64,000 bases of DNA from Pelagovum pacificum (GCF_016134045.1 NZ_CP065915.1:868001-932000), one strand, 5' to 3'; shown: positions 20,402 through 29,801, counted from the first letter of the stretch. Notes: a model not told the origin generated them from the sequence alone. Numbers and translations are program-made.

Positions 20402-21247
20402 ATGACCACCGCCACGATCCACGACAGCTACCTCGCCGAGGTCCGCACCCGTCGCCTCTGGTCGTCGGTGGCGGCGCTGCTTTTCGTCCTGCTGTTCCTC
20501 GGCGGTTTCATGATCGCCGACGAGCGCAACGCCGGTGGCTTCTGGCCCGGTATCCCGCACATCCTCGATTTTCCCGCCGACGTTCTCGCCGAAGCGTCGG
20601 AGCAATGGCGCAGCTTGCCGGGGCTGATCGCCGAGGCGTTCCCCGCCCTGATCGAGACGGTGAACATCGCCGGCGCCTCCACGCTGATCGGCGGGCTTGC
20701 GGGCGCGGTGATCGCGCTGCTCGTCACGCGTGGCCTCGCGCCCGCGCCGTGGGCCGTCGCGCCGCTGCGCCGGCTGCTCGACATCCTGCGCGCGCTGCCG
20801 GAACTCGTCATCGCGCTGGTCCTGATCTTCGTGCTCGGCGGCGGGCCGATTCCGGCAATGATCGCCATCGCGCTGCACACCGTCGGCGCGCTCGGCAAGC
20901 TGTTCTCCGAAGTCGCCGAGAATGCCTCGCTTCGCCCGGTCGAGGGACTGCGGTCCGTCGGGGCGACCTGGAGCCAGCGGATGATGCTCGGCATCCTGCC
21001 GCAAGTCGCGCCGAACTGGCTGAGCTATGCCCTCCTGCGGTTCGAGATCAACATCCGTGCCTCCGCCATCCTCGGCTTCGTCGGGGCAGGGGGGATCGGC
21101 TACGACCTGCGCAACGCCATGTCCTTCGGCCCCGGCAAGTTCGCCGAGGCGGCGGCGATCTTCGTCCTGCTCTTCGCCACGATCGTGATCGTCGACCAGA
21201 CCGGAAGCGCCCTGCGCAACCGCCTCACGAAGGGAGCCGCGACATGA
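20402..21247 (+). CDS. phnE: Phosphonate ABC transporter permease PhnE1
   Basis: Permease of 281 residues with a membrane segment near 20-40 and a core of further segments. The EAA-type coupling loop is ENASLRPVEGLRSVGATWSQ, and RFEINIRASAILGFVGAGGIG is the strongly conserved PhnE signature. It overlaps phnE2 by four bases. Confidence 0.92.
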   Translation: MTTATIHDSYLAEVRTRRLWSSVAALLFVLLFLGGFMIADERNAGGFWPGIPHILDFPADVLAEASEQWRSLPGLIAEAFPALIETVNIAGASTLIGGLAGAVIALLVTRGLAPAPWAVAPLRRLLDILRALPELVIALVLIFVLGGGPIPAMIAIALHTVGALGKLFSEVAENASLRPVEGLRSVGATWSQRMMLGILPQVAPNWLSYALLRFEINIRASAILGFVGAGGIGYDLRNAMSFGPGKFAEAAAIFVLLFATIVIVDQTGSALRNRLTKGAAT

Positions 21248-22566
21248 CCGACACCACCGCCGCCTTCACCACCGCGCGCGCCGGTCTGCGTCGGTCGCAG
21301 CTCTGGATCTTCGGCGTTCCGGCGCTGGTGCTGGCCTATCTCGTCTATGTCTTCTTCGCCTTCGACACGCCACGCGTGCTGGCGGAGGCGGACGGTGAGA
21401 ACGGCGCGATCCTGCTTGCCGACATGGTCAGCTACAAGGTCCACGTCACCCGCGACAACGGCTCGGGCGATGTCGAGTACGCCATCGAGGGCGAGCGCAA
21501 GGGTCGCTATCCCGCCGGCGAGAGCCCGGGCTGGGTCACCCCGGCCACAGCGCCGGCGGGCGAGACGCTGATCGACCTCGGCGACAGTCACCTCGTGCGG
21601 CTTTTCGGTGAGGGCGGGCTGCGTTACGACGTGCCGGGCTACGGCGTGATCGAGGCGAAGGCCTCCCGCTCCGGCGGGGTCGAGGCCAGCTATCCCGACG
21701 GTCCGCTGCCCGACTGGATCAACGCCTCCGGCAACCGGGTCGCGATCACCACCGACGCGGGCCGGGTCAACATCACCCGCGCCCGGACCGAGGTGATGCG
21801 GTATTTCCCGGGGTGGGAGCTGTTCTTCTTCACCCTCGACAGCCCCTATTCCGGCCTGTCCTTCGGGCAGCTTGCGGCGGCGGCCTTCGGCGGAGAGGCC
21901 GGGGCGATCTGGTCGGACTTCTGGAACAACGACATGTGGCGCCACAAGGAGGTGGTCTGGGCGATCTTCGAGACGATCCTCATGGCCTTCATCGGCACCG
22001 CCGGCGCGGCGCTTATCGCGCTGCCGACCGCGTTCCTCGCGGCCCGCAACTTCGCCCCGCTCGGCATCTTCCGGCAGGCGACGCGGCGGCTCTACGATTT
22101 TCTCCGGGGTGTGGACGGTCTGATCTGGACGGTGATCCTGTCGCGCGCCTACGGGCCGGGGCCGCTGACCGGCGCGCTTGCCATCATGTTCACCGATACC
22201 GGCACCTTCGGAAAGCTGTTTTCCGAGGCGCTCGAGAACGTGGACGAGAAGCAGATCGAGGGCGTGCGCTCCACCGGCGCGGGGCCGCTCGCCCGGGCCC
22301 GCTACGGCGTGATCCCGCAGATCGTGCCGGTGCTGCTGAGCCAGGTGCTCTACTACCTCGAGTCGAATACCCGCTCGGCCACCGTGATCGGCGCAATCAC
22401 CGGAGGCGGGATCGGGCTCCTGCTGACGCAGGCGATCATCACACAGAAAGACTGGGAAGAGGTCACCTATTACATCATCCTGATCGTGCTGATGGTCTTC
22501 CTGATGGACGCGCTGTCCGGCTGGTTGCGGCGGCGGCTGATCTCGGGCGGCGGGGCCACGGACTGA
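21244..22566 (+). CDS. phnE: Phosphonate ABC transporter permease PhnE2, with a large extracytoplasmic insert
   Basis: Second permease, 440 residues against roughly 270 for ordinary PhnE. After TM1 (about 20-40) a hydrophilic stretch of about 180 residues precedes the transmembrane core. The PhnE signature reappears as YLESNTRSATVIGAITGGGIG and the coupling loop as VDEKQIEGVRSTGAGPLARAR. ATG 21244 overlaps the phnE1 stop. The insert is probably periplasmic and could contact PhnD. Confidence 0.92.
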   Translation: MTDTTAAFTTARAGLRRSQLWIFGVPALVLAYLVYVFFAFDTPRVLAEADGENGAILLADMVSYKVHVTRDNGSGDVEYAIEGERKGRYPAGESPGWVTPATAPAGETLIDLGDSHLVRLFGEGGLRYDVPGYGVIEAKASRSGGVEASYPDGPLPDWINASGNRVAITTDAGRVNITRARTEVMRYFPGWELFFFTLDSPYSGLSFGQLAAAAFGGEAGAIWSDFWNNDMWRHKEVVWAIFETILMAFIGTAGAALIALPTAFLAARNFAPLGIFRQATRRLYDFLRGVDGLIWTVILSRAYGPGPLTGALAIMFTDTGTFGKLFSEALENVDEKQIEGVRSTGAGPLARARYGVIPQIVPVLLSQVLYYLESNTRSATVIGAITGGGIGLLLTQAIITQKDWEEVTYYIILIVLMVFLMDALSGWLRRRLISGGGATD

Positions 22567-22761
22567 CATTCGAATCCGGCGGCGTGTCCGGTATCGGTGA
22601 CGAGTCGGTTGACCGACAGCTGGCCGCAACCGGGCATCGGTTCGTTCGCCGGACAATCGTCCACTGTCGGACAGGGGATGCGAAACCGTCGGTCGAGGGA
22701 CATCAGATGAACGGGAGTCCGAAAATGGACAGGTCACCACTCGCACAGGGGAGATCCTGAC

Positions 22762-23380
22762 ATGGCCCGCCTTCAGGCCGACCGGCCCCTTCTTTCATCC
22801 CGAGTGCGAGATCGATGACGACAGCCGCTTCGGCGCCTTCGTCGAGATCGGGCGCGGCTCGCGTATCTCGAACAGCCACTTCGGCGATTACTCCTACTGC
22901 GACCGCTTCGCCGATATCGCCAATGCGCGGATCGGCAAGTTCTCCAACATCGCCGCCAGTGCGCGGATCGGGGCGACGGATCACCCGATGGAGAAGGCGT
23001 CGCTCCATCACTTCCACTATCGCTCGGACGATTACTGGGACGATGCGGACCGGGACGAGGATTGGTTCGCCCGCCGCCGTGCGCGGCTCGCACATATCGG
23101 GCATGACACCTGGATCGGCGCGATGGCGATGGTGAAGCCCGGGGTAACGGTCGGTCACGGTGCGGTGGTCGCCGCCGGCGCGGTCGTCACCAGGGACGTG
23201 CCGCCCTACACCATCGTCACCGGGGTTCCCGCCGCGCCGCTTCGGCGCAGGCTGTCCGCCGATACCGAAGCCCGTCTGATGGCGCTCGCTTGGTGGGACT
23301 GGGATCACGCGACACTGCGCGAGCGGCTGGAGGATTTCCGACAGCTGTCCGCCGAGGCGTTCCTCGACCGTTACGAGTGA
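22762..23380 (+). pseudogene. Phosphonate-cluster hexapeptide-repeat transferase, apparently frameshifted
   Basis: Left-handed beta-helix acyltransferase of the type found in phn clusters (DapH/GlmU-like). The body ([67 protein letters not shown]) is intact, but its frame has no ordinary start until an internal ATG at 22988. The natural start, ATG 22762 behind GGGGAG, gives MARLQADRP and then leaves the frame. Reading the CCCC at 22786-22789 as CCC joins the two into a normal protein of about 205 residues. Either a real one-base insertion or a homopolymer error. Convergent with phnF, overlapping by 10 bases. Confidence 0.75.
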
Positions 23381-24081
23381 TCGAGGGTGAGCGTCACCCG
23401 TTCGCCCACGAAGAACGTCTGTCCGTATTCGATCGGTCGGCCGGTCGTGTCGACGTTGATGCTCTCGGAGTGGATCAGTGCCGCGCCGGGGCGGATCTCC
23501 AGCCGTGCCGCCTGCGCCGCATCGGCCGTGACGCCGCTGATGCGGGTCGAGGTCCGCACGTAGTCCGGCACACCGCAGAGGCGGAGCGCCTCGGTCACGG
23601 AATGAACGCGGGCCAGCGCGTCGGCCATGCCGGGAAGCCGGTCGGTGGGAAAGATGCTGGTGAAGAGCGCGATCGGGCTGCCGTCGGACAGGCTGATCCC
23701 GTCGGACGCGACGACGGTCTCGGTCTCGTCCAGTCCCAGGGCTGCGGCCTCGACCGGGCGGGCAGGGCGCGTCTCGATCAGGGTGAAGCGTTTCTCGGGC
23801 AGGCGTCCGGCTGCCTCGATATTGCGGTGAAACCGGACCCTGCGGCCAAGTTGATAGTCCGTCGAGCGTGGCGCGACATAGACCCCGGCCCCCCGGCGCG
23901 AGCGGACGAGACCCTCATCGGCCAGCGCCGCGAGACCGCGACGCACGGTGTGACGGTTGACGCCGAAACGATCGGCGAGTTGCGCCTCCGTCGGCAGCCG
24001 GTCACCGGGGCGTCGTGCGCCCTCGGCGATCTCGGCCCGCAGCGCCGCGGCGATGGCCGCCCAGATCGGTTGCTCTGTCAT
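23371..24081 (-). CDS. phnF: GntR/HutC-family phosphonate regulator PhnF
   Basis: Repressor of 236 residues. The N-terminal winged helix (about 1-70) has [25 protein letters not shown]. The C-terminal UTRA ligand domain has [12 protein letters not shown] and [16 protein letters not shown]. It is transcribed away from phnG, and the 72-base gap contains two 18-base direct repeats. It probably represses phnG-M, and perhaps itself, in the absence of a phosphonate or phosphate signal. Confidence 0.9.
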   Translation of the reverse strand: MTEQPIWAAIAAALRAEIAEGARRPGDRLPTEAQLADRFGVNRHTVRRGLAALADEGLVRSRRGAGVYVAPRSTDYQLGRRVRFHRNIEAAGRLPEKRFTLIETRPARPVEAAALGLDETETVVASDGISLSDGSPIALFTSIFPTDRLPGMADALARVHSVTEALRLCGVPDYVRTSTRISGVTADAAQAARLEIRPGAALIHSESINVDTTGRPIEYGQTFFVGERVTLTLDHS

Positions 24082-24110
24082 AAAGAATTCACTGGCACTT
24101 CGATGCCGTC

Positions 24111-24150
24111 TTGTCTAGTTGTTGATTCAAAATTGTCTAGTTGTTGAGTC
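24111..24150. promoter_or_regulatory. Candidate PhnF operator: two 18-base direct repeats
   Basis: TTGTCTAGTTGTTGATTC at 24111-24128 and TTGTCTAGTTGTTGAGTC at 24133-24150 differ at one base and start 22 bases apart, about two helical turns. They fill the phnF-phnG gap; the second ends three bases before the phnG ATG. Bound repressor would therefore cover both promoter and translation start. The symmetric TCTAG core fits a dimeric GntR regulator. Confidence 0.65.
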
Positions 24151-24153
24151 GCC

Positions 24154-24585
24154 ATGACACGTGCCGACGATATGGGTCTCCTGGCCCGCGCCATTCCGGA
24201 AAGCCTCGCCTCCGCACTGGAGGCAGTCGGGGATCTGCCGAGCCACGACTGGCTGCGCCCGCCCGAGAGCGGCACCGTGATGATGCGCGGTCGCACCGGC
24301 GGGACCGGCGCGCCGTTCAACCTTGGCGAAGTGACGGCGACGCGCTGTGCCCTGCTATTGGCCGACGGGACGGAGGGACATGCCTTCGTGCAGGGCCGTG
24401 ACCGGGAGCATGCGACGCGGGCCGCGCTGGTCGATGCGTTGTTGCAGGGCGCCCGCGCCGACGACGTGCGGCGCGCAGTTATCGAGCCGCTGGCCAGAGA
24501 AGAGGCTGAACGGCGGCAAAAGACCGCCGCGAAGGCCGAGGCGACACGTGTCGAGTTCGAGACACTCGTCCGGGGAGAGGACTGA
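24154..24585 (+). CDS. phnG: C-P lyase subunit PhnG
   Basis: A 143-residue subunit of the PhnGHIJ core that, with PhnI, exchanges the adenine of ATP for a methylphosphonate. Family segments are MMRGRTGGTGAPFNLGEVTATRC and DREHATRAALVDALLQ. The stop overlaps the phnH start (TGATG). Start chosen at the first ATG, with a weak TTGAG site inside the second PhnF repeat. Confidence 0.92.
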   Translation: MTRADDMGLLARAIPESLASALEAVGDLPSHDWLRPPESGTVMMRGRTGGTGAPFNLGEVTATRCALLLADGTEGHAFVQGRDREHATRAALVDALLQGARADDVRRAVIEPLAREEAERRQKTAAKAEATRVEFETLVRGED

Positions 24586-25139
24586 TGGCGCGCGCTCCCG
24601 GCTTTGCCGACCCGGCCCGAGATTCCGCCCGGGCGTTCCGCATCATCATGCAGGCGATGGCCCGACCCGGCGAAATCCACAGCCTTCCGGGTCACGCCCC
24701 TGAAGGTCTGTCGGTCGCAGCTGCGCAGGTCCTGCTAACGCTTGCCGATCCCACGACGCCGGTCTCCTTTCGCGGAGATGCGGTGACGGCGCGGGACTGG
24801 CTCCTGTTCCACACCGGAGCGCCCGAGGCCGACGCAGCCGAGGCGACTTTCGCTGTCGGAGCCTGGCCGGACCTGCTGCCGGTCGCCGACTACCCGGTCG
24901 GCACGCCGGACTATCCCGACCGGTCGGCCACGCTTGTCGTCGAAGTCGACCACCTGTCCCCTGACGGGCCCGTGTTGGTCGGCCCAGGCATTCGCGACAC
25001 CGTGCGGCTGCGCCTGCCCGACACCGACGTGCTGGCCCGCAACGCGGCGCTCTATCCGCAGGGGCTCGACCTGATCCTGACCTGCGGCGACCGCCTGGCG
25101 GCGGTGCCGCGCTCCACCCGACTGAAGGAGGCCGACTGA
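24585..25139 (+). CDS. phnH: C-P lyase subunit PhnH
   Basis: A 184-residue PhnH homologue with an N-terminal FRIIMQAMARPGEI motif and PQGLDLILTCGDRLAAVPRST near the C-terminus. A structural dimer within the PhnGHIJ complex. TGATG overlaps on both sides imply tight translational coupling. Confidence 0.92.
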   Translation: MARAPGFADPARDSARAFRIIMQAMARPGEIHSLPGHAPEGLSVAAAQVLLTLADPTTPVSFRGDAVTARDWLLFHTGAPEADAAEATFAVGAWPDLLPVADYPVGTPDYPDRSATLVVEVDHLSPDGPVLVGPGIRDTVRLRLPDTDVLARNAALYPQGLDLILTCGDRLAAVPRSTRLKEAD

Positions 25140-26203
25140 TGTATGTCGCGGCAAAAGGCGGCGAAGAGGCGATCGCGGCGGCGCATGCATGGCTTGCCGA
25201 GTGCCGGCGGGGCGACCGCTCCGTGCCCGCGCTGACCTCCGAGCAGGTCGCCGGGCAGCTCACGCTCGCCGTGGCGCGGGTGATGTCGGAAGGGTCGCTC
25301 TATGACGAAGCGCTGGCGGCGCTTGCCGTGCGGCAGGCGCGGGGCGATCTGATCGAGGCGATTTTCCTCGTGCGGGCCTATCGCACCACGCTGCCGCGTC
25401 TCGGCGCCTCTGCGCCGATCGACACCGGCGCGATGCTCTGCGAGCGGCGCGTCTCGGCCACCTTCAAGGACATTCCCGGCGGGCAGGTCCTGGGGCCGAC
25501 GTTCGACTACACGCACCGGCTGCTCGACTTCGCGCTCGCGGCCGGGGATGAGGACGCCGCGGCGCGGATGGCGGAGGCCGCTCCGGATGTGCGGCCCCGC
25601 GTGTCCGACCACCTCGGGCGGGAAGGGGTGCTGCGGGCCGAGCCCGACAGCGCTGACGAGCCGGCCGACCTGACCCGTGCCCCGATGGAGCTGCCTGCGT
25701 CGCGGCCCCTCAGGCTGCAGGCGCTGGCGCGCGCCGACGAGGGCTTCCTGCTCGGCCTCGCCTATTCGACGCAGCGCGGCTACGGGCGGACCCACGCCTT
25801 CGTCGGAGAACTTCGCGTTGGTGCGGTCGAGGTCGAAGTGGATATCCCCGAGCTCGGCTTCTCCGTCGCCTTTGCCGAGATCGTCGTGACCGAATGCGAG
25901 ACGGTGAACCAGTTCACCGGCTCCCGGCAGGAGCCCGCGCAGTTCACGCGCGGCTACGGGCTGGTGCTGGGCCGATGCGAGCGGAAGTCGATTTCGATGT
26001 CGCTGGTCGACCGGGCGCTGCAATGGCGCGAGCTCGGCGAGGACAATGTCGGTGCCCCCGCGCAGGACGAGGAATTCGTGCTGATGCACGGAGACAATAT
26101 CCAGGCGACGGGATTTCTCGAACATATCAAGCTGCCGCATTACGTGGATTTCCAGGCGGAGCTGGAGCTGATCCGGCGTATCCGGCGGGAGGCTGGGGCG
26201 TGA
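25139..26203 (+). CDS. phnI: C-P lyase subunit PhnI
   Basis: A 354-residue catalytic subunit of the nucleosidase step. Motifs GGEEAIAAAHAWLAE near the N-terminus, RRVSATFKDIPGGQVLGPTFDYTHRLLDF and FVLMHGDNIQATGFLEHIKLPHYVDF near the C-terminus are diagnostic. The following 760 bases to phnJ hold a repeat array and a DUF559 gene, so the operon is split exactly here. Confidence 0.94.
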   Translation: MYVAAKGGEEAIAAAHAWLAECRRGDRSVPALTSEQVAGQLTLAVARVMSEGSLYDEALAALAVRQARGDLIEAIFLVRAYRTTLPRLGASAPIDTGAMLCERRVSATFKDIPGGQVLGPTFDYTHRLLDFALAAGDEDAAARMAEAAPDVRPRVSDHLGREGVLRAEPDSADEPADLTRAPMELPASRPLRLQALARADEGFLLGLAYSTQRGYGRTHAFVGELRVGAVEVEVDIPELGFSVAFAEIVVTECETVNQFTGSRQEPAQFTRGYGLVLGRCERKSISMSLVDRALQWRELGEDNVGAPAQDEEFVLMHGDNIQATGFLEHIKLPHYVDFQAELELIRRIRREAGA

Positions 26204-26215
26204 GCGGGTCGCTGG

Positions 26216-26469
26216 CCCCTCACCCAACCCTCTCCCCCGAGGGGAGAGGACTTTTGTTGCGCCTTGGTGATTGGGGGTGGGGTGCTGGCCCTCACCCAAC
26301 CCTCTCCCCCGGGGGGAGAGGGCTTTTGTTGCGCTTTGGTGATTGGGGGTGGGGTGCTGCCCCTCACCCAACCCTCTCCCCCGGGGGGAGGGGGCTTTTG
26401 TTGCGCTTTGGTGATTGGGGGGCGGGTGCTGCCCCTCACCCAACCCTCTCCCCCAAGGGGAGAGGGCTA
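26216..26469. repeat. Tandem array of GA-rich palindromes, 72-base period, four copies
   Basis: CTCACCC landmarks recur at 26219, 26291, 26363 and 26435, exactly 72 bases apart. Each unit has CCCTCACCCAA, the palindrome CCCTCTCCCCC/GGGGGAGAGGG, then CTTTTGTTGCGC and TGATTGGGGG. Copies differ by a few substitutions, mostly within the palindrome; the last is partial. The same palindrome occurs at 20121-20366 and 39922-40210. It is not a CRISPR array: the whole unit repeats and there are no unique spacers. Confidence 0.9.
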
Positions 26470-26530
26470 TGTCGCGCGGCTTGCGTAGGTACGGTCAGCC
26501 GGGGCGACCGTATCGAACCGAGCGCCGGAA

Positions 26531-26566
26531 CCCTCTCCCCCCGGGGGAGAGGGCAGGGTGAGGGGG
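26531..26566. repeat. Inverted single copy of the GA-rich palindrome
   Basis: CCCTCTCCCC/GGGGGAGAGGG followed by CAGGGTGAGGGGG, opposite in orientation to the tandem array at 26216-26469. It ends 42 bases before the DUF559 start. The 26204-26608 interval contains no other gene candidate. Confidence 0.8.
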
Positions 26567-26608
26567 TCGTTCATCACTCCGAAACCCGGCTCGCCCTAGA
26601 AGAGGGCG

Positions 26609-26953
26609 ATGCGGCAGACCGACCTCTCAACCTCGCGCGCGCGACAAATGCGGCAGGACATGACGCCGGCGGAGCGCCTGCTCTGGTATCACCTCCGCAA
26701 CCGTCGGCTCTTGGGGCTGAAGTTCCGCCGACAGACGCCGCTCGGACCCTTCATCGCGGATTTCTACTGTGCCGAGGCCCGGTTGGTGGTCGAAGCGGAC
26801 GGGGGCGGTCACGGCACGCCGCGGGACGGGTGGCGGGACGCATGGCTCGGCCAGCAGGGGATCGCCACGCTGCGGCTCTGGAACAACGACATATTGCCCG
26901 ATCCGGGCCCGGCGCTGACCCGTATCGCGGAGGTCGCGCGCGCCCGGATCTGA
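26609..26953 (+). CDS. DUF559 (Vsr/PD-(D/E)xK-like endonuclease fold) protein inserted in the phn operon
   Basis: A 114-residue DUF559 protein. The order MTPAERLLWYHLRNRRL, FRRQTPLGPFIADFYC, LVVEADGG and LRLWNNDIL is characteristic. The acidic residues in ADFYC and VEADG correspond to the likely metal site of the endonuclease-like fold. The segment between GGGH and RDAWL is a few residues shorter than I would expect for the family. An AGAGGG site precedes the ATG. It has no known role in C-P lyase and sits between phnI and phnJ directly beside the GA-rich repeat array, suggesting it arrived with the repeats. Confidence 0.85.
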   Translation: MRQTDLSTSRARQMRQDMTPAERLLWYHLRNRRLLGLKFRRQTPLGPFIADFYCAEARLVVEADGGGHGTPRDGWRDAWLGQQGIATLRLWNNDILPDPGPALTRIAEVARARI

Positions 26954-26963
26954 GAGGTGCGCC

Positions 26964-27785
26964 ATGACCGACTACAACTTCGCCTACCTCGATGAAGCAA
27001 CCAAGAAGATGATCCGGCGTGCGATCCTCAAGGGGCTCGCGATTCCCGGCTACCAGGTGCCTTTCGCGAGCCGCGAGATGCCCATGCCCTACGGCTGGGG
27101 CACCGGCGGCGTGCAGGTCACCGCGGCCTGCCTCACGCCCGAGGACCGGCTCAAGGTCATCGACCAGGGGGCCGACGATACGACGAACGCGGTCTCGATC
27201 CGCTCGTTCTTCGCGAAGGTCGCAGAGGTCGAGACGACGACGCGCACGCGGGATGCGACGGTGATCCAGACGCGCCACCGCATTCCCGAGACGCCGTTGA
27301 GCGAGGACCAGATCCTCGTCTACCAGGTGCCGATCCCCGAGCCGCTGCGCTTTCTGGAGCCGCGCGAGGCGGAGACCCGGCGCATGCATGCGCTCGAGGA
27401 ATACGGGCTGATGCATGTGAAGCTCTACGAGGACATCGCGCGCCATGGCAACATCGCCACCGCCTACGCCTACCCCGCGCTGGTGAACGGGCGGCATGTC
27501 TTCGACCCCTCGCCGATCCCGCGCTTCGACAATCCCAAGCTCGAAAGCCCGGCGATCCAGCTGTTCGGCGCTGGCCGGGAGCAGCGCATCTACGCGCTGC
27601 CGCCCTGGACCCGGGTGGAGAGCCTCGATTTCGAGGATCACCCGTTCGAGGCGTCGCGGGCCGACGGGACCTGCGCCCTCTGCGGGGCGACGGACAGTTA
27701 CCTGGACGAGATCGTGGCCGACGACCGTGGCACCCGGCGGTTCCAGTGCTCGGACACCGACTACTGCATGGAGCGCCGCCAATGA
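26964..27785 (+). CDS. phnJ: Alpha-D-ribose 1-methylphosphonate 5-phosphate C-P lyase PhnJ
   Basis: Radical-SAM-type enzyme of 273 residues that cleaves the C-P bond. The unusual cysteine arrangement is intact: Cys237 and Cys240 (CALC), Cys262 after 21 residues, and Cys268 (CX5C). The N-terminal IPGYQVPFASREMPMPYGWG segment is also conserved. TGA overlaps the phnK ATG. Confidence 0.95.
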   Translation: MTDYNFAYLDEATKKMIRRAILKGLAIPGYQVPFASREMPMPYGWGTGGVQVTAACLTPEDRLKVIDQGADDTTNAVSIRSFFAKVAEVETTTRTRDATVIQTRHRIPETPLSEDQILVYQVPIPEPLRFLEPREAETRRMHALEEYGLMHVKLYEDIARHGNIATAYAYPALVNGRHVFDPSPIPRFDNPKLESPAIQLFGAGREQRIYALPPWTRVESLDFEDHPFEASRADGTCALCGATDSYLDEIVADDRGTRRFQCSDTDYCMERRQ

Positions 27786-28561
27786 CCGCCCTGGCCATGA
27801 CCGAAGAAAGCCCGCTGCTGCAGGTGCGGGGGCTGACGAAGTCCTACGGTGGCCGGACCGGCTGCCGGGACATCGCCATGGAGGTCTATCCGGGCGAAGT
27901 GCTCGGCATCGTGGGTGAGAGCGGGTCGGGCAAGTCCACGCTGTTGTCCTGCATCGCCGGTCACCTCGCGCCGGACGCCGGTATCATCGGCTATGAGGGG
28001 CGGGACGTGCTGGCGCTGTCCGAGCCGGAGCGGCGGCGGCTGATGCGCACCGACTGGGCCTTCATTCACCAGCACGCGCGGGACGGTCTGCGGATGAACG
28101 TCTCGGCCGGCGGCAATGTCGGCGAACGGCTGATGGCGGGCGGGGCGCGGCATTACGGGCAGATCCGGCAGTCTGCGGAGGATTGGCTCGACCGGGTCGA
28201 GATCGACGCGGCCCGGATCGACGACCGTCCGACGGCCTTCTCGGGGGGCATGCAGCAGCGGTTGCAGATCGCGCGGGGTCTCGTCACAGGGCCGCGGCTC
28301 GTGCTGATGGACGAGCCGACGGGCGGGCTCGACGTCAGCGTGCAGGCGCGGCTGCTGGACCTGTTGCGCGGGCTGGTGCGGCGGATGGGGCTGGCGGTCG
28401 TGATCGTCACTCACGACATCGGCGTGGTGCGGCTGCTGGCCGACCGGTTGATGGTGATGCGCCACGGCAGCGTCGTCGAGGCGGGGCTGACCGACCGGGT
28501 GCTCGACGATCCGCAACATGAATATACCCAGCTGCTGGTCAGCTCGGTGCTGCCGACATGA
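27782..28561 (+). CDS. phnK: C-P lyase ATP-binding protein PhnK
   Basis: ABC-type ATPase of 259 residues from ATG 27782, overlapping the phnJ stop; a longer in-frame start lies inside phnJ and is unlikely. Walker [10 protein letters not shown], signature [13 protein letters not shown] and Walker [13 protein letters not shown] are present. PhnK docks on the PhnGHIJ core rather than on a transporter. Confidence 0.93.
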   Translation: MTALAMTEESPLLQVRGLTKSYGGRTGCRDIAMEVYPGEVLGIVGESGSGKSTLLSCIAGHLAPDAGIIGYEGRDVLALSEPERRRLMRTDWAFIHQHARDGLRMNVSAGGNVGERLMAGGARHYGQIRQSAEDWLDRVEIDAARIDDRPTAFSGGMQQRLQIARGLVTGPRLVLMDEPTGGLDVSVQARLLDLLRGLVRRMGLAVVIVTHDIGVVRLLADRLMVMRHGSVVEAGLTDRVLDDPQHEYTQLLVSSVLPT

Positions 28562-29250
28562 GGGACGCGATGATCCGAGTCGACAATGTCTCGAAAGACT
28601 TCGTGCTCCATGCGCAGGGCGGGGCGGTCATCCCAGTGCTGCGCGGCGCGCAGCTGTTGGTTGCGGCGGGTGAATGCGTCGCCCTGACCGGCGCGTCGGG
28701 GTCGGGGAAGTCCACGCTGCTCCGGTTGATCCAGGGCAACTACGCGCCGGGGGCGGGGATGATCGAAGTCGCGGGGCTCGACCTTGCGACCGCGTCGCCG
28801 CGCCAGGTCTCTGCCCTGCGGCGGGACCGGATGGGCTACGTCTCGCAGTTCCTGCGGGTCGTCCCTAGGGTGCCGGCGCTCGACGTGGTGGCCGAACCGC
28901 TGCTGACGCTCGGCACGGACGAGGCGGAGGCGCGCGACAAGGCGGCGGACCTGCTCGGACGGCTGAACCTGCCGGAGCGGCTCTGGTCGCTGTCGCCCAC
29001 GACCTTTTCGGGTGGGGAGCAGCAGCGGGTGAACATCGCGCGCGGCTTCGTCCATCCCTACCCGGTGCTGCTGCTGGATGAGCCGACGGCCTCGCTCGAC
29101 CCGGTGAATCGCGCGGTTGTGATTGCCATGATGCAGGAGGCGAAGGCCAGGGGCGCGGCGCTGGTCGGCATCTTCCACGATGCCGAGGCGCGGTCGGCGA
29201 TCGCCGACCGCGAGGTCGACGTCTCCGTCTTCGCGCCGGAGGCGGCATGA
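28558..29250 (+). CDS. phnL: C-P lyase ATP-binding protein PhnL
   Basis: Second ABC-type ATPase, 230 residues. Walker [10 protein letters not shown], signature [15 protein letters not shown], Walker [12 protein letters not shown] and a [20 protein letters not shown] segment typical of PhnL. An internal ATG at 28570 ([11 protein letters not shown]) is an alternative start. Overlaps phnK and phnN by four bases each. Confidence 0.93.
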   Translation: MRDAMIRVDNVSKDFVLHAQGGAVIPVLRGAQLLVAAGECVALTGASGSGKSTLLRLIQGNYAPGAGMIEVAGLDLATASPRQVSALRRDRMGYVSQFLRVVPRVPALDVVAEPLLTLGTDEAEARDKAADLLGRLNLPERLWSLSPTTFSGGEQQRVNIARGFVHPYPVLLLDEPTASLDPVNRAVVIAMMQEAKARGAALVGIFHDAEARSAIADREVDVSVFAPEAA

Positions 29251-29801
29251 GCGGCTGGCTGATCGGAGTGGTCGGGCCGTCGGGTGTCGGCAAGGACAGC
29301 CTGATCGCTGCGCTGGCCGAGGCGCGGCCCCGCTGGCAGGTGGTGCGTCGCGCGGTGACGCGGGAGGCGGACGAGACCGAACCGTTCGAGCCGATGAGCC
29401 GGGCGACATTCGACCGGCGCGCAGCCGCTGGGAACTTCGCCCTGCAGTGGGAGGCGCACGGGCTCTGCTACGGCATACCGTCCGATGTGCCGGCCCGGGT
29501 GCGGGCGGGCGACGTGGTCATCGCGAACCTCTCTCGTGGCATCCTTGAAGACGCCCTCGCCACGGTGCCGTCGCTGATCGTGCTGTCGGTCACGGCGCCG
29601 GCGGACGTGCTGGCCAAACGCCTCGGCGCGCGGGGCCGGGAAACAGCGGAGGACATCGCGGCCCGCCTGTCGCGCCCCGCGCCGCCGCTGCCCGAGGGCT
29701 TACGGCTGGTGGAGGTCGACAACGGCGGCCCGTTGGAGCGGAGTTTGGCTGCCGCGCTCGACGGGCTGGAGAGAGCAATGACGGAAGGACATGTTCAATG
29801 A
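29247..29801 (+). CDS. phnN: Ribose 1,5-bisphosphate phosphokinase PhnN
   Basis: Guanylate-kinase-like enzyme of 184 residues that makes PRPP from ribose 1,5-bisphosphate at the end of the C-P lyase pathway. P-loop GPSGVGKDS near residue 10, [10 protein letters not shown], and the [15 protein letters not shown] block are diagnostic. Confidence 0.92.
   Translation: MSGWLIGVVGPSGVGKDSLIAALAEARPRWQVVRRAVTREADETEPFEPMSRATFDRRAAAGNFALQWEAHGLCYGIPSDVPARVRAGDVVIANLSRGILEDALATVPSLIVLSVTAPADVLAKRLGARGRETAEDIAARLSRPAPPLPEGLRLVEVDNGGPLERSLAAALDGLERAMTEGHVQ

Noticed and set aside
22567..22761. Short open frames between phnE2 and the hexapeptide gene
   Set aside because: None has a ribosome site with family resemblance; the 195-base gap appears non-coding.
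26140..26439. Repetitive protein with a 24-residue period on the minus strand
   Set aside because: It is the 72-base tandem DNA repeat read through; the palindromic DNA structure explains the pattern.
26216..26469. CRISPR array
   Set aside because: The complete 72-base unit is repeated with no variable spacers, and there are no cas genes in the window.
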